A model generated the notes under the pieces. It did no database searches. It saw only the letters and a program-made list of their open reading frames with translations, and had not been told where the DNA came from. A stretch of 64,000 nucleotides of DNA from positions 1 to 64,000 of the forward strand of contig NZ_VCPE01000003.1 of the NCBI RefSeq assembly GCF_005938105.1, written 5' to 3'. Shown here in pieces: positions 40,999 to 49,389 of this stretch. The translations under genes and the position numbers were made by a program. Source of the DNA: Brucella haematophila. Lineage in GTDB: Bacteria; Pseudomonadota; Alphaproteobacteria; Rhizobiales; Rhizobiaceae. How positions within the stretch are numbered: the first letter of the stretch is position 1; the number at the start of each line of letters is the position of its first letter.

Positions 40999-43074
40999 TC
41001 AAGCCTGTGCTGCTTTCCTGGTCGCAACGATGCATCCAAATGCATCAATTGTTGCGACCCAGTGCGGCGGAATGGCTGTCGTGGTTTCGCGTTCCTCGAT
41101 GATCACCGGGCCATCAACAACCTGCCCAACGGCAAGATCGCTACGCTCATAAACCGCAACCATCTCACCATCCTGCCAGGCATGGACAGGGCGGAAACCC
41201 TTCGGCTCGCCAATTGCGCTGGCCGGTTGACCAGCGGGGTGAAAGTGGATCGCGGGACCGTTGACGGTAATGCGCCAGCTAACGACCTCTACAGGAACGT
41301 GCGATGGATTGACTCCATAGAGGGTGCGATAGGCTTCCGAGAACAGTACCTCAATCGACTGCGTATCGTGTGTCTCGCGCGGATCCTGATCAAACGTAAC
41401 GGTGACTTCGTGCTGTTGTCCGAAGTAACGCAGATCGGCACCGACATGAATTTCAACATCGGCAGATGCGCAACCAGCTTCCATGAGCGCCATGCGGCCC
41501 TCTTTTTCCAGTTCGCCCAGGAGCTTTTCCGTACGGTCCCAGTCGATTGCATCGAGCCGCACGAGATCACTGCGAACGAGATCAAGACGCAGCGGCGTCA
41601 CAAGCGTTCCGAATGCCGAAAGCACACTGGAGCGTGGGGGCACAATCACTGACGCGCTTTGCAAAAGCTCAGCAACACCGCAGGCGTGCAGCGGACCAGC
41701 GCCCCCAAAGGCAAACAGCGGCAAACCGCGATAGTCGACGCCCCTATCAGTTGCGTGCGCTCTGGCGGCTGAAGCCATGGCTTCCGTAACCACGCGATAG
41801 ATGCCGCGCGACGCCTGAACGGGGGTTGTACCCAGACCGTCGGCGAGCTTTTGCATGGCCCGTTCGGTGGCTGCGCGATCCAACCGCATCTCTCCACCGA
41901 GGAAATTCTCCGCATCGATGAGGCCGAGCATCAGATCGGCATCGGTTACAGTCGCATTCGCTCCACCCCGGCCGTAACAGGCAGGGCCCGGATTGGACCC
42001 TGCACTTTCCGGGCCGACTTTCAGCAGGCCGAGTTCATCGACATGCGCAATGCTGCCGCCACCGGCGCCGATTTCGATAAGGTCAATCGAAGGCACAGTG
42101 ACCGGCAGGCCGCTGCCTTCCTTGAAGCGATAGCGACGATCCACTTCAAACAGACCCGTCACCAGCGGCGTCCGGTTTTCAATCAGACACGCCTTGGCCG
42201 TCGTGCCGCCCATATCGAAGGACATAAGCCGGTCGATGCCGAGTACCTCAGCGTAATGACAGGCAGCGAGTGCGCCGGCGGCAGGTCCGCTCTCGATCAT
42301 ACGCACTGGGTTGCGCCCCGCAGTCTCCGCGCCGACAACCCCGCCGGAACTGAGCATGATCAGCGGCGTATTGCCAAATCCCTCATCCCGCAGCCGGTCG
42401 CTTAGCCGACGCAGATAGGGCTGCGAGATCGGCATGGTGTAAGCGTTGACGGCGGCCGTTGATGCACGGGGATATTCACGGATCTGCGGAGCGACATCGG
42501 ACGAGGTGCAGATGAACACGTCATTGAGCGACCGCGACAGACGTGCAGCCACATGCGCTTCATTGGCTGCATTGACGAAAGAGTTGAGGAAACAGATGGC
42601 AACCGATTGCGCGCCGCTCTTGCGAATTTCGGAAGCTAGTGCCTCAATTTCTGCATCGGAGGGTGTTTCGGCAGTTGATCCATCGGCAAGCGTGCGCTCC
42701 TTGATACCGAAGGTAAGTTCCGGTGCGACCAGCGGCTCAGGAAACTCAATCTGCGGATCATACATGTCGTAACGATGCTCGTTACGGATCGACAATACAT
42801 CGCGAAACCCCTCAGTCACGACAAGCGCAGTTGGCGGGCCCTTCCGCTCGATCAACGCATTTGTGACCACCGTTGTCGCATGCACGATGACACCATCAAT
42901 CGCATCGGAAGAAATGCCAGCTTTTTTCAATACAGCATTGACGCCACCGAAGAACCCGCTGAGCAGATCTTCATGCGTGGTCAGGGTCTTGTCGACCGAC
43001 AGACGACCGTCAGAATTACGAAGCACGATATCGGTGAAGGTGCCGCCGATATCCACTGCAAGCGAATAAGTCAT
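40999..43074 (-). CDS. Hydantoinase A/oxoprolinase (HyuA) family protein
   Basis: About 691 aa from ATG 43074 (MTYSLAVDIGGTFTDIVL), with GGAGAGAA upstream; the ATG overlaps the IclR stop (ATGA). ASKHA-type nucleotide-binding motifs DIGGTFTD and DMGGTTAKA, HATTVVTNALIERKG, GPAAGALAACHYAE and GAGGGSIAHVD are visible. The ATP-dependent subunit activates a carbonyl substrate by phosphorylation. With HyuB, CoA ligase and thiolase the set parallels acetophenone-type ketone carboxylation; hydantoin or oxoproline hydrolysis remains possible. Confidence 0.9.
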   Translation of the reverse strand: MTYSLAVDIGGTFTDIVLRNSDGRLSVDKTLTTHEDLLSGFFGGVNAVLKKAGISSDAIDGVIVHATTVVTNALIERKGPPTALVVTEGFRDVLSIRNEHRYDMYDPQIEFPEPLVAPELTFGIKERTLADGSTAETPSDAEIEALASEIRKSGAQSVAICFLNSFVNAANEAHVAARLSRSLNDVFICTSSDVAPQIREYPRASTAAVNAYTMPISQPYLRRLSDRLRDEGFGNTPLIMLSSGGVVGAETAGRNPVRMIESGPAAGALAACHYAEVLGIDRLMSFDMGGTTAKACLIENRTPLVTGLFEVDRRYRFKEGSGLPVTVPSIDLIEIGAGGGSIAHVDELGLLKVGPESAGSNPGPACYGRGGANATVTDADLMLGLIDAENFLGGEMRLDRAATERAMQKLADGLGTTPVQASRGIYRVVTEAMASAARAHATDRGVDYRGLPLFAFGGAGPLHACGVAELLQSASVIVPPRSSVLSAFGTLVTPLRLDLVRSDLVRLDAIDWDRTEKLLGELEKEGRMALMEAGCASADVEIHVGADLRYFGQQHEVTVTFDQDPRETHDTQSIEVLFSEAYRTLYGVNPSHVPVEVVSWRITVNGPAIHFHPAGQPASAIGEPKGFRPVHAWQDGEMVAVYERSDLAVGQVVDGPVIIEERETTTAIPPHWVATIDAFGCIVATRKAAQA

Positions 43075-43865
43075 TGTTGTTCTCTCCATCCCAAACGTTC
43101 CGAGATCCGACGCGCCGTCGCAAGGACCTCATTGACCTGTGCGTCTTCCGGTGGAGCACCGATGAATTGCGTCGAGCCAACAATGGCGACGGAACCGGTG
43201 ATTTCCCCACGGTGATTGAATACGGGGGCCGCTAACGCATTAACCGCAGTCAGAAGCTCATCGGCAGCGATGGCCCAGCCCTTGGCGCGAACTTCTGCAG
43301 CTTCTGCCTGCAACCGAGCCGGATCGGTGATCGTCTTCGGCGTCCACACATGCAAAGGCGCAGCCAGGGTCTGGTCCATCAAGGAGGCTGCACCAAAAGC
43401 CAGCCAGACCTTGCCATGCGCGGTGGCATGGACGGACAATTCCGTGCCTGGCCGCGTGCCGAATTCAATCACGGTACGTCCGTGCAGCAGGTCCAGCACA
43501 ACAAGCTTGTTGTCGACCAGACCACAGATCGTCACCGCTTGGCCGGTGCGTTCGCGCAAAGCCGAAAGCTCGTCGCGCGCTGCTGTCGCCACCTGAAAAC
43601 GGTTGCGCACCGCCTCGCCCAGCATCAGTAGCTTAATACCCGCTTCATAACGGCTGGTTTCCGGGTCCTGACGCACGAAGTCGTGGCGCTGCAGGGTAAC
43701 AAGATGCCGATAGACCGTAGCCTTGTTTGCAGAAAACGCCTTCGCGATCTGCGCCAGCGTCATCGGCTGATCCTGCCCCGAAAGGAACTCCAATACGCGC
43801 AAGGCCATATCGAGCGTACTGGTGCCAGCACCAGCCTTCCCGGTTTTGCCGGAAGCCTCATCCAT
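43071..43865 (-). CDS. IclR-family transcriptional regulator
   Basis: 264 aa. Winged helix at residues 17-75 (TLDMALRVLEFLSGQDQPMT, LAQIAKAFSANKATVYRHL) and a C-terminal effector domain (GTRPGTELSVHATAHGKVWL, cut here as PGTELSVHATAHGKV, and VFNHRGEITGSVAIVGS). The stop overlaps the HyuA start, so it is the first gene of the operon it probably regulates, with a strong palindrome 16 bases before its ATG. Similar in type but not in sequence detail to the regulator at 11347. Confidence 0.92.
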   Translation of the reverse strand: MDEASGKTGKAGAGTSTLDMALRVLEFLSGQDQPMTLAQIAKAFSANKATVYRHLVTLQRHDFVRQDPETSRYEAGIKLLMLGEAVRNRFQVATAARDELSALRERTGQAVTICGLVDNKLVVLDLLHGRTVIEFGTRPGTELSVHATAHGKVWLAFGAASLMDQTLAAPLHVWTPKTITDPARLQAEAAEVRAKGWAIAADELLTAVNALAAPVFNHRGEITGSVAIVGSTQFIGAPPEDAQVNEVLATARRISERLGWREQQ

Positions 43866-43880
43866 TTTTTCATCCCCAGT

Positions 43881-43899
43881 CGTTTCAAATAATGAAACG
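43881..43899. promoter_or_regulatory. Probable IclR operator upstream of the HyuAB operon
   Basis: CGTTTCAAATAATGAAACG has perfect 7-bp arms around AATAA, 16 bases upstream of the IclR ATG. The TTTCA-n-TGAAA form matches the general shape of IclR-family operators, and the position fits autoregulation of the whole operon. Confidence 0.6.
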
Positions 43900-44320
43900 T
43901 TGTTTTATTTATTTAAATGATTGATTGAAATCGTCGAGCTGTCAAGAGGCTTTAGAAATACTTTATTGTTTGACGCAGATATGCTCAGCCGCCCCATTTT
44001 ATATGGACACCGCTGGGCCTGATGATGACCAGTTGGAAGTCAGAACACCCAATCTTTACGACCAACTAGGGGTCGAACCAGCCAGCCCGGTTTCGAAGGC
44101 CACGGAAAAAATAACTGCTATAGTGCTAGAAAAATCTCGATGACAGTTCCTGACATTCATCTCGGTCGTTCCCAGCCATCCCTAAAAGCGACAAGAGCGG
44201 ACCTTCGCAACGTCGGAAGGCGCCAGCTTTAATCGACGGTGCAACGTGCCAAGCACAGACTGACAACATTGGGGTGCATCGGTTGGTATATGAGGGAATA
44301 GGCTTGGGTAATCTCGGCAA
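43900..44320. other. Intergenic, no gene seen
   Basis: About 420 bases between the divergent-facing IclR operon promoter and the 3' end of the LysR gene. Short open frames at 43925-44143 (+) and 44126-44320 (-) match no family I know. The first 60 bases are AT-rich and probably hold the IclR operon promoter. Confidence 0.5.
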
Positions 44321-45256
44321 TCATAGAACATCGCTCTTGAGTAATGCTTCAAGCCAATCGGCGAAGACCTGCAATCGCCGCGAGAGATGCTGACGATGCG
44401 GGTAAAGCAGCGTTATGGGCATAGGCTCCGTACGATGGCTTAACATCACCTCAACCAGTTCCCCTGCTTCCAGGTGCCGTCTGACATCGTAGGCAGGAAT
44501 CTGGATCAAGCCGAGTCCTGCCAGGCAACAAGCGATATATGCTTCAGCGCTGTTGACGGTGACGCGGCCTCGCACTGGCAGAGCGCGTAGCTTGCCATCC
44601 TCGATCCATTCCCAGTCGTCGACCCGGCCACTGGAGGGGGAAGCATAGTTGACAGCCCAGTGGGATCCGAGATCACTGGGACCGTCAGGAGCACCATAAC
44701 GTTTCAGATAGGCGGGGCTTGCGACATTGATCAGCGCCAGCTTGCCGATAGGTCGCGCTATCAGGCCTGAGTCATTCAAAGGCCCGACGCGCAGCACACA
44801 ATCTACGCCGTCTTCTATGAGATTCACCGCGCGGTCGCTGACGCCGAGATCGATATCGATTTGAGGGTAACGGTCGAGGAATTCAGGAAGCGCCGGCGCA
44901 ATGATGAGCCGTCCAATACGACCGGGAACGTCAATCTTCAGTCTGCCCGACGGTTGAGCTGCGGTCTGCCGGAACAGGTTTTCCGTGTCTTCAACCTCGG
45001 CAACGACCCGCAGGCAACGCTCGTAAAAAGCTACGCCGTCCTGGGTCGGCGAGACGCGGCGTGTAGTGCGATGGAGCAACCGCGCGCCCACACGCCCCTC
45101 CAGTTCCTGCACGGCCGCGGACACCGACGAGCGTGGCACGCCGAGCGTATCGGCGGCACGAGTGAAGCTCGCGCACTCGACGACGCGGGAGAAAATACGG
45201 AACAGATCAATACGATCCAAGTGGGAAAGCCCTCCATTAGACGAATTCTCTGACAA
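44321..45256 (-). CDS. LysR-family transcriptional regulator
   Basis: 311 aa. N-terminal helix-turn-helix at about residues 14-72 (IFSRVVECASFTRAADTLGV, then PRSSVSAAVQELEGRVGARL), followed by a periplasmic-binding-like effector domain (RIGRLIIAPALPEFLDRYP). The subgroup with GARLLHRTTRRVSPTQDG is common in proteobacteria. Divergent from the SDR at 45361 across about 100 bases, which it probably regulates. Confidence 0.92.
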   Translation of the reverse strand: MSENSSNGGLSHLDRIDLFRIFSRVVECASFTRAADTLGVPRSSVSAAVQELEGRVGARLLHRTTRRVSPTQDGVAFYERCLRVVAEVEDTENLFRQTAAQPSGRLKIDVPGRIGRLIIAPALPEFLDRYPQIDIDLGVSDRAVNLIEDGVDCVLRVGPLNDSGLIARPIGKLALINVASPAYLKRYGAPDGPSDLGSHWAVNYASPSSGRVDDWEWIEDGKLRALPVRGRVTVNSAEAYIACCLAGLGLIQIPAYDVRRHLEAGELVEVMLSHRTEPMPITLLYPHRQHLSRRLQVFADWLEALLKSDVL

Positions 45257-45360
45257 GTGATGTCAGAATGATCGTCTTTATCGTGCAATCATAGTCAGTA
45301 TTCTCCTTCTACGAAAGCGGCCGCCGACGCGGTCGCCATATTGGCAAAGGAGATCGACCT

Positions 45361-46134
45361 ATGACCGATCACAGCATTAAGGGTAAAACCGTCATCATCG
45401 CCGGTGGAGCGAAGAATCTCGGCGGGCTAATCGCTCGCGATCTCGCCGAACATGGCGCAAAGGCAATCGCCATCCATTATAACAGTGCGGCAACGAAGGC
45501 GGATGCGGATGCCACCGTCGCCTCCGTCAAAGCCCTGGGCGCAGAAGCCTTCGCCTTTCAGGCCAACCTCACGACGGCTGGCGCGATGGAAAAGCTTTTC
45601 GCCGACACTGTTGCCGCCATCGGCAAGCCGGATATCGCTATCAACACTGTCGGTAAGGTGTTGAAGAAGCCGATCATCGAGATCAGCGAGGCAGAATATG
45701 ACGAGATGAGCGCCGTCAACGCCAAGTCCGCATTCTTCTTTCTTAAGGAGGCCGGCAAGCATCTCAACGACAATGGTAAGATTTGCACGCTCGTTACCTC
45801 GCTGCTGGGGGCGTTCACGCCCTTCTATTCGAGTTATGCCGGCACCAAGGCGCCGGTCGAGCACTTTACGCGGGCGGCATCGAAGGAATTTGGCGAGCGT
45901 GGCATCTCGGTGACCGCGATCGGTCCCGGCCCGATGGACACGCCTTTCTTCTATCCGGCTGAGGGCGAGGATGCCGTTGCCTACCACAAGACCGCAGCAG
46001 CACTCTCCAAGTTCTCGAAGACGGGTTTGACAGACATTGAGGACATTGTCCCCTATATCCGCTTTATGGTATCAGACGGCTGGTGGATGACTGGACAGAC
46101 CGTCCTCGTCAATGGCGGCTATACGACCAAGTGA
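45361..46134 (+). CDS. Short-chain dehydrogenase/reductase
   Basis: 257 aa. Modified cofactor motif AGGAKNLGGLIA in place of TGxxxGIG, NTVGKVLKK in the NNAG position, SLLGAF near the catalytic Ser and YAGTKAPVEHF with Tyr and Lys. C-terminus GWWMTGQTVLVNGGYTTK. RBS AAAGGAGATCGACCT precedes ATG 45361. The cofactor loop suggests a divergent SDR group often found beside LysR genes. Substrate unknown. Confidence 0.88.
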   Translation: MTDHSIKGKTVIIAGGAKNLGGLIARDLAEHGAKAIAIHYNSAATKADADATVASVKALGAEAFAFQANLTTAGAMEKLFADTVAAIGKPDIAINTVGKVLKKPIIEISEAEYDEMSAVNAKSAFFFLKEAGKHLNDNGKICTLVTSLLGAFTPFYSSYAGTKAPVEHFTRAASKEFGERGISVTAIGPGPMDTPFFYPAEGEDAVAYHKTAAALSKFSKTGLTDIEDIVPYIRFMVSDGWWMTGQTVLVNGGYTTK

Positions 46135-46190
46135 TGGTATCGGCAACCTGCCGCTAAACCGGCAGGTCGTTCGTCCGCAAAGGGGGACAC

Positions 46191-46460
46191 ATGCATATGC
46201 TTCTTGTCATCGTCGGAGGTGTCGTCTTGCTCGGCGTCTCCCTTCTGTTCGGAAAGCTCTGGGGCGGCGACCTTGCCGGTATGGCCGCCGCAGCCAAGCT
46301 CTTTATCCCAGTTTGGTTGGCTGTGGCGGCGGTCAACATGTGGGTCGGCGTGACCAAGGCTGGCTACACGATCGCTCAGGAACTGCCGATCCTCTTTGTC
46401 GTCTTTGCCGTGCCTGCAGCGTTTGCCGCCCTCGTGGTATGGCAATTGTCGCGAGGCTGA
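46191..46460 (+). CDS. Small three-helix membrane protein, unknown function
   Basis: 89 aa, strongly hydrophobic, with predicted membrane segments near residues 2-20, 35-55 and 65-85. I do not recognise a named family. It has an in-frame ATG only two codons after the first (MHM). It starts 57 bases after the SDR stop on the same strand, with AAAGGGGG upstream, and probably forms an operon with it. Confidence 0.7.
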   Translation: MHMLLVIVGGVVLLGVSLLFGKLWGGDLAGMAAAAKLFIPVWLAVAAVNMWVGVTKAGYTIAQELPILFVVFAVPAAFAALVVWQLSRG

Positions 46461-46463
46461 TTA

Positions 46464-46500
46464 GAGCGCCGATCTGATCCAATCAGATCGAAACCCGCTC
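46464..46500. repeat. Nested inverted repeat GAGCG...GATCTGAT/ATCAGATC...CGCTC
   Basis: Inner perfect stem GATCTGAT/ATCAGATC with loop CCA, flanked by outer GAGCG/CGCTC arms. It lies directly after the small membrane protein and could terminate or stabilise that transcript. It is similar in shape to intergenic palindromic elements of Rhizobiales; I cannot test copy number from one window. Confidence 0.5.
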
Positions 46501-46584
46501 GAATGGCGGCCGAAGCTGCACATCACGACGGGGTCAACCTAATTCATTGCAATGCATCACCAAAGGCGGACTGAAGGTTTCGTC

Positions 46585-47160
46585 ATGATTACCATACCCA
46601 GAACGCGGCAGCGCAGTAACGACGGGCTGATTTCGGATGTTATCAGCTTCTGGAAACAAGCCGGGGAGAAGGGCCGATGGTTCGTCAAGGACAAGAGTTT
46701 CGACCGTAGCTTCCGGGAATGCTATCTCGAACTGCATATGGAGGTCGCCGAAAGGCGCCATGACAGCTGGATGGAGACGCCCGAAGGCGCGTTGGCGTTG
46801 CTGATCCTTACGGACCAGTTCCCGCGTAATTGCTTTCGCGGCACTGGCCACATGTACGCCACCGATCCGTTGGCTCGCCACTACGCCCGCGAGGCGCAGA
46901 AGATGGAACATATGGAGCGGGTCGGGGAGGAACTACGTCTGTTCTTTTGTCTCCCCTTCGCGCATTCGGAAGAAATCGCCGATCAGGACGTCTCCGTGGC
47001 CCTCAATGCGAAACTTGGCGAGCCATGGCTCTCTCATGCGGAGAACCATCGAGACATAATCCGCCGTTTCGGGCGTTTCCGGCACCGCAATCCAATGTTG
47101 GGACGGATCACGACCACAGCAGAAATCAAGTTTCTCGAGGCAGGCGGTTTTCAGGGATAG
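46585..47160 (+). CDS. DUF924-family protein
   Basis: About 191 aa from ATG 46585 (MITIPRTRQRSNDGLISDVI). DUF924 hallmarks: ISFWKQAGEKGRWF, LALLILTDQFPRNCFRGTG, cut here as LILTDQFPRNCFRG, AREAQKM, FFCLPFAHSE and FGRFRHRNPMLGR. The family is a helical bundle without settled function. The ATG at 46552 adds eleven codons without homology. It stands 120 bases after the membrane protein. Confidence 0.85.
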   Translation: MITIPRTRQRSNDGLISDVISFWKQAGEKGRWFVKDKSFDRSFRECYLELHMEVAERRHDSWMETPEGALALLILTDQFPRNCFRGTGHMYATDPLARHYAREAQKMEHMERVGEELRLFFCLPFAHSEEIADQDVSVALNAKLGEPWLSHAENHRDIIRRFGRFRHRNPMLGRITTTAEIKFLEAGGFQG

Positions 47161-47240
47161 CTTGCATCGCAGTGATCATATCGCCGCAGCTTTTCCTGCG
47201 ACCACAGACAATGACGGAGTTTGGCGACAGGACTTTATTT

Positions 47241-47357
47241 GGATCTGTCGCAAACGTCTCGTCAATGAGCACTGATATAGGTCTCCAGCTCTCAAGAAGC
47301 TGGGCTATTCGATGTCCAAAGGCCCCTATTTCGATAGGTCCGTCATCGTTCTATGTT
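47241..47357 (+). mobile_element. Left end of an IS6-type element (fragment)
   Basis: The 117 bases from GGATCTGTCGCAAACGT, through CTCGTCAATGAGCACTGATA, to the coding start YFDRSVIVLC match the end of the IS6-type element at 59006-59813 (there on the minus strand) in both the terminal repeat region and the first transposase codons. Homology stops where IS5 sequence begins near 47358. Confidence 0.65.
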
Positions 47358-47776
47358 CGAAAGCAACTGTGTTCGTGTTCACCAGCGCGGAGCCGCGGGG
47401 AAATGGGGTTGCCGGCGATGGTTACATGGGACCTTTCCGTGGAGGCCTCACAAGTAAAATCCACGCGATTGTTGATGCGGAAGGCCGTCCGATCAATCTT
47501 TGTCGAACAGGCGACCAAGTGCTGACTGCTCTCAGGCTGAAGGCCTCATGGCTTGTATCAAAGAAGGCGACGCGCTGCCTGCGGACAAAGCTTACGACAC
47601 CGATGCCATCCGCAAGACCGCAGCAGAACGGAAAACTGGGCGAGCTGTGCTTTAATCGCATCAAACACTATCGTGGCATCGCCCCACGTTACGATAAGAA
47701 CCCGCCCATTTCCTGGCCGCTGCCAAACTCATCGCTGTCGGTGTCTGGTGCATCAGTTTATGAGTCTACGTTCTAA
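47358..47776 (+). pseudogene. Degenerate IS5-family transposase remnant
   Basis: Begins TVFVFTSAEPRGN, the degraded counterpart of TCVRVHQHAATGK at 695-735, then MGPFRGGLTSKIHAIVDAEG, RPINLCRTGDQ, and in other frames ADKAYDTDAIRKTAAER, FNRIKHYRGIAPRYDKNP. Several frameshifts and an internal deletion (after KTAAERK, straight to the FNRIK region) kill it. It ends at the TGAGTCTACG terminal repeat near 47762. The same IS species as the remnant at 342-692. Confidence 0.7.
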
Positions 47777-47876
47777 CTGATCGAGCAAAGCGTCTGCCTA
47801 AGGTTGGCGCCCATCGAATGGCATAGTTACTCATCCCTTCTAACAACCCAATATCGTTGCCATCAATGATAATCTG

Positions 47877-48836
47877 TTAGAATGACGCCGCCGCTAATAG
47901 CGCCTCGATTTCAGAACGATCCGGCATTGCTTGCGCAGCTCCCTTTCGGGTGACCGCAATTCCGGCAGCAGCACAACCAAAGCGGACAGATTCAACCGTT
48001 TCCATTCCGTTGGAGAGAGCGGCTGCGAAACCACCAACGAATGCATCACCAGCTCCAGTCGTATCCACCGGCGGACCATTAGAAATGACGGGAATATGCG
48101 TTGATAACGTTGAGGAGTGCACAAGGACGCCCCGCGAGCCTAGCGTGATAATTGCTGCCTTTGCTCCACGATTCACAAGGATATCACCGGCGCGGCGTGC
48201 ATCATCGAGCGAACAAAGATCGAAGCCGACCAATGCTGCGGCCTCGGTTTCATTCGGAATAATGAAATCACAAAGCGCATACATAGATTCAGGAAACGCT
48301 TCCGCCGGCGCGGGGTTGAATATGGTCGTGACACCAGCATTTTTAGCAATCTGCAATGCCCTGACGGCCGCTTCCAACGGTTGTTCAAGCTGGGTAACAA
48401 AAACGCGGGCGCATTCAATTGCGTCTCTCGCATTTTCGACGTCATCCACTGATATCGTCCCAGCTGCTCCCGGATAAATTATTATCGAATTATCACCGTT
48501 ATTCGTGTTCACAAAGATGAATGCCGCTCCAGTTGGAACGTCATCAAGTTGTACAATACGAGTACGGACTCCCGCCTTTCTATAGGTCTGTAACGCAATC
48601 TCACCAAAGGCATCATTGCCAATTTTTGAGATAAACGTTGTTGTTGCACCGGCCATCGCTGAGGCAACAGCCTGATTGGAACCTTTTCCCCCAGGACCAA
48701 GGGCAAATCCATTGCCTTTAATTGTTTGGCCAATCAGGGGTAATTGCTGAGCTTGATATACGGTATCGGCGACGAAGACTCCGAGGATGACGACATTCGA
48801 CTGCATGCTGTTCTTCTTCATGTCTGCTTTACTCAT
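47877..48836 (-). CDS. rbsK: Ribokinase
   Basis: 319-aa PfkB-family kinase. Substrate-side motif ALGPGGKGSNQAVASAMAGA, cut here as GPGGKGSNQAVA, and the ATP/anion-hole signature PPVDTTGAGDAFVGGFAAAL, cut here as DTTGAGDAFVGG with catalytic Asp. Phosphorylates ribose to ribose 5-phosphate. The ATG at 48836 overlaps the mutarotase stop by eight bases; an ATG five codons on is an alternative. In this block ribose would come from the nucleoside hydrolase at 54736. Confidence 0.88.
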   Translation of the reverse strand: MSKADMKKNSMQSNVVILGVFVADTVYQAQQLPLIGQTIKGNGFALGPGGKGSNQAVASAMAGATTTFISKIGNDAFGEIALQTYRKAGVRTRIVQLDDVPTGAAFIFVNTNNGDNSIIIYPGAAGTISVDDVENARDAIECARVFVTQLEQPLEAAVRALQIAKNAGVTTIFNPAPAEAFPESMYALCDFIIPNETEAAALVGFDLCSLDDARRAGDILVNRGAKAAIITLGSRGVLVHSSTLSTHIPVISNGPPVDTTGAGDAFVGGFAAALSNGMETVESVRFGCAAAGIAVTRKGAAQAMPDRSEIEALLAAASF

Positions 48837-49287
48837 TCGCTGCTGGCGGTATGACGCCCATGGTCAAGAGGAAGCAGCCAAAGAAGCGCGGTTCGCCGGT
48901 CTGGACCACGCAGTATGCCTTTTTGGCTAATTCATAGAAAGCAAAACGCTCGATACTGTACATTGGACAGTCACGCCCTTCGGCAAGGTTTACCTGCAAC
49001 TGAACTTCCCGTTGGACCATTGGAATTTCATCCGGGTTACCAGAGACCTCCATGCGCCCCGCGGAATTCTGCAAAGCAGTGTCAAGCGGCATCACAGAAA
49101 GTATAGCTTGAACGGCGCGTGCAGCCCCGACATTATCGACGTGCAAGGCTTTACCTACAACGGTTTGTCTCGCGATGCGATCTGTCGGAAAATTTGTGTC
49201 CACGACCGCTATTTGATCGCCGTGTCCCATCGACCGTAATGCGTGAAGAAGGTCGGCGTTCAGCATGACATCGATATTTTTGAGCAT
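48829..49287 (-). CDS. RbsD/FucU-family sugar mutarotase
   Basis: 152 aa. MLKNIDVMLNADLLHALRSM, cut here as LNADLLHALRSMGHGDQI, with the catalytic His in MGHGD and VVDTNFP is the RbsD/FucU signature. It interconverts sugar anomers so the kinase gets the right form. The length (152) is typical of FucU. Immediately upstream of ribokinase with overlapping ends, so ribose is the likely sugar. Confidence 0.88.
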   Translation of the reverse strand: MLKNIDVMLNADLLHALRSMGHGDQIAVVDTNFPTDRIARQTVVGKALHVDNVGAARAVQAILSVMPLDTALQNSAGRMEVSGNPDEIPMVQREVQLQVNLAEGRDCPMYSIERFAFYELAKKAYCVVQTGEPRFFGCFLLTMGVIPPAANE

Positions 49288-49329
49288 TGCAAACCTCGCT
49301 TAAGTGGTTGCCAGAAACATCCCAAAACT

Positions 49330-49354
49330 CACCGTCCCCAGATAGGGAACGGTG
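49330..49354 (-). terminator. Hairpin between the permease and mutarotase genes
   Basis: Stem CACCGT/ACGGTG continuing with CCC/GGG after one mismatch; on the minus strand it is followed by AGTTTTGG. It lies in the 100-base gap after the MalG-type gene and may reduce read-through to the mutarotase and kinase. Confidence 0.45.
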
Positions 49355-49389
49355 TCGTTCTCGTTTGATGTTAGAGATTCTTCTTTGTT

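Noticed and set aside
43900-44320. Frames at 43925-44143 and 44126-44320 as small genes
   Set aside because: No recognisable domain, start signal or composition support.
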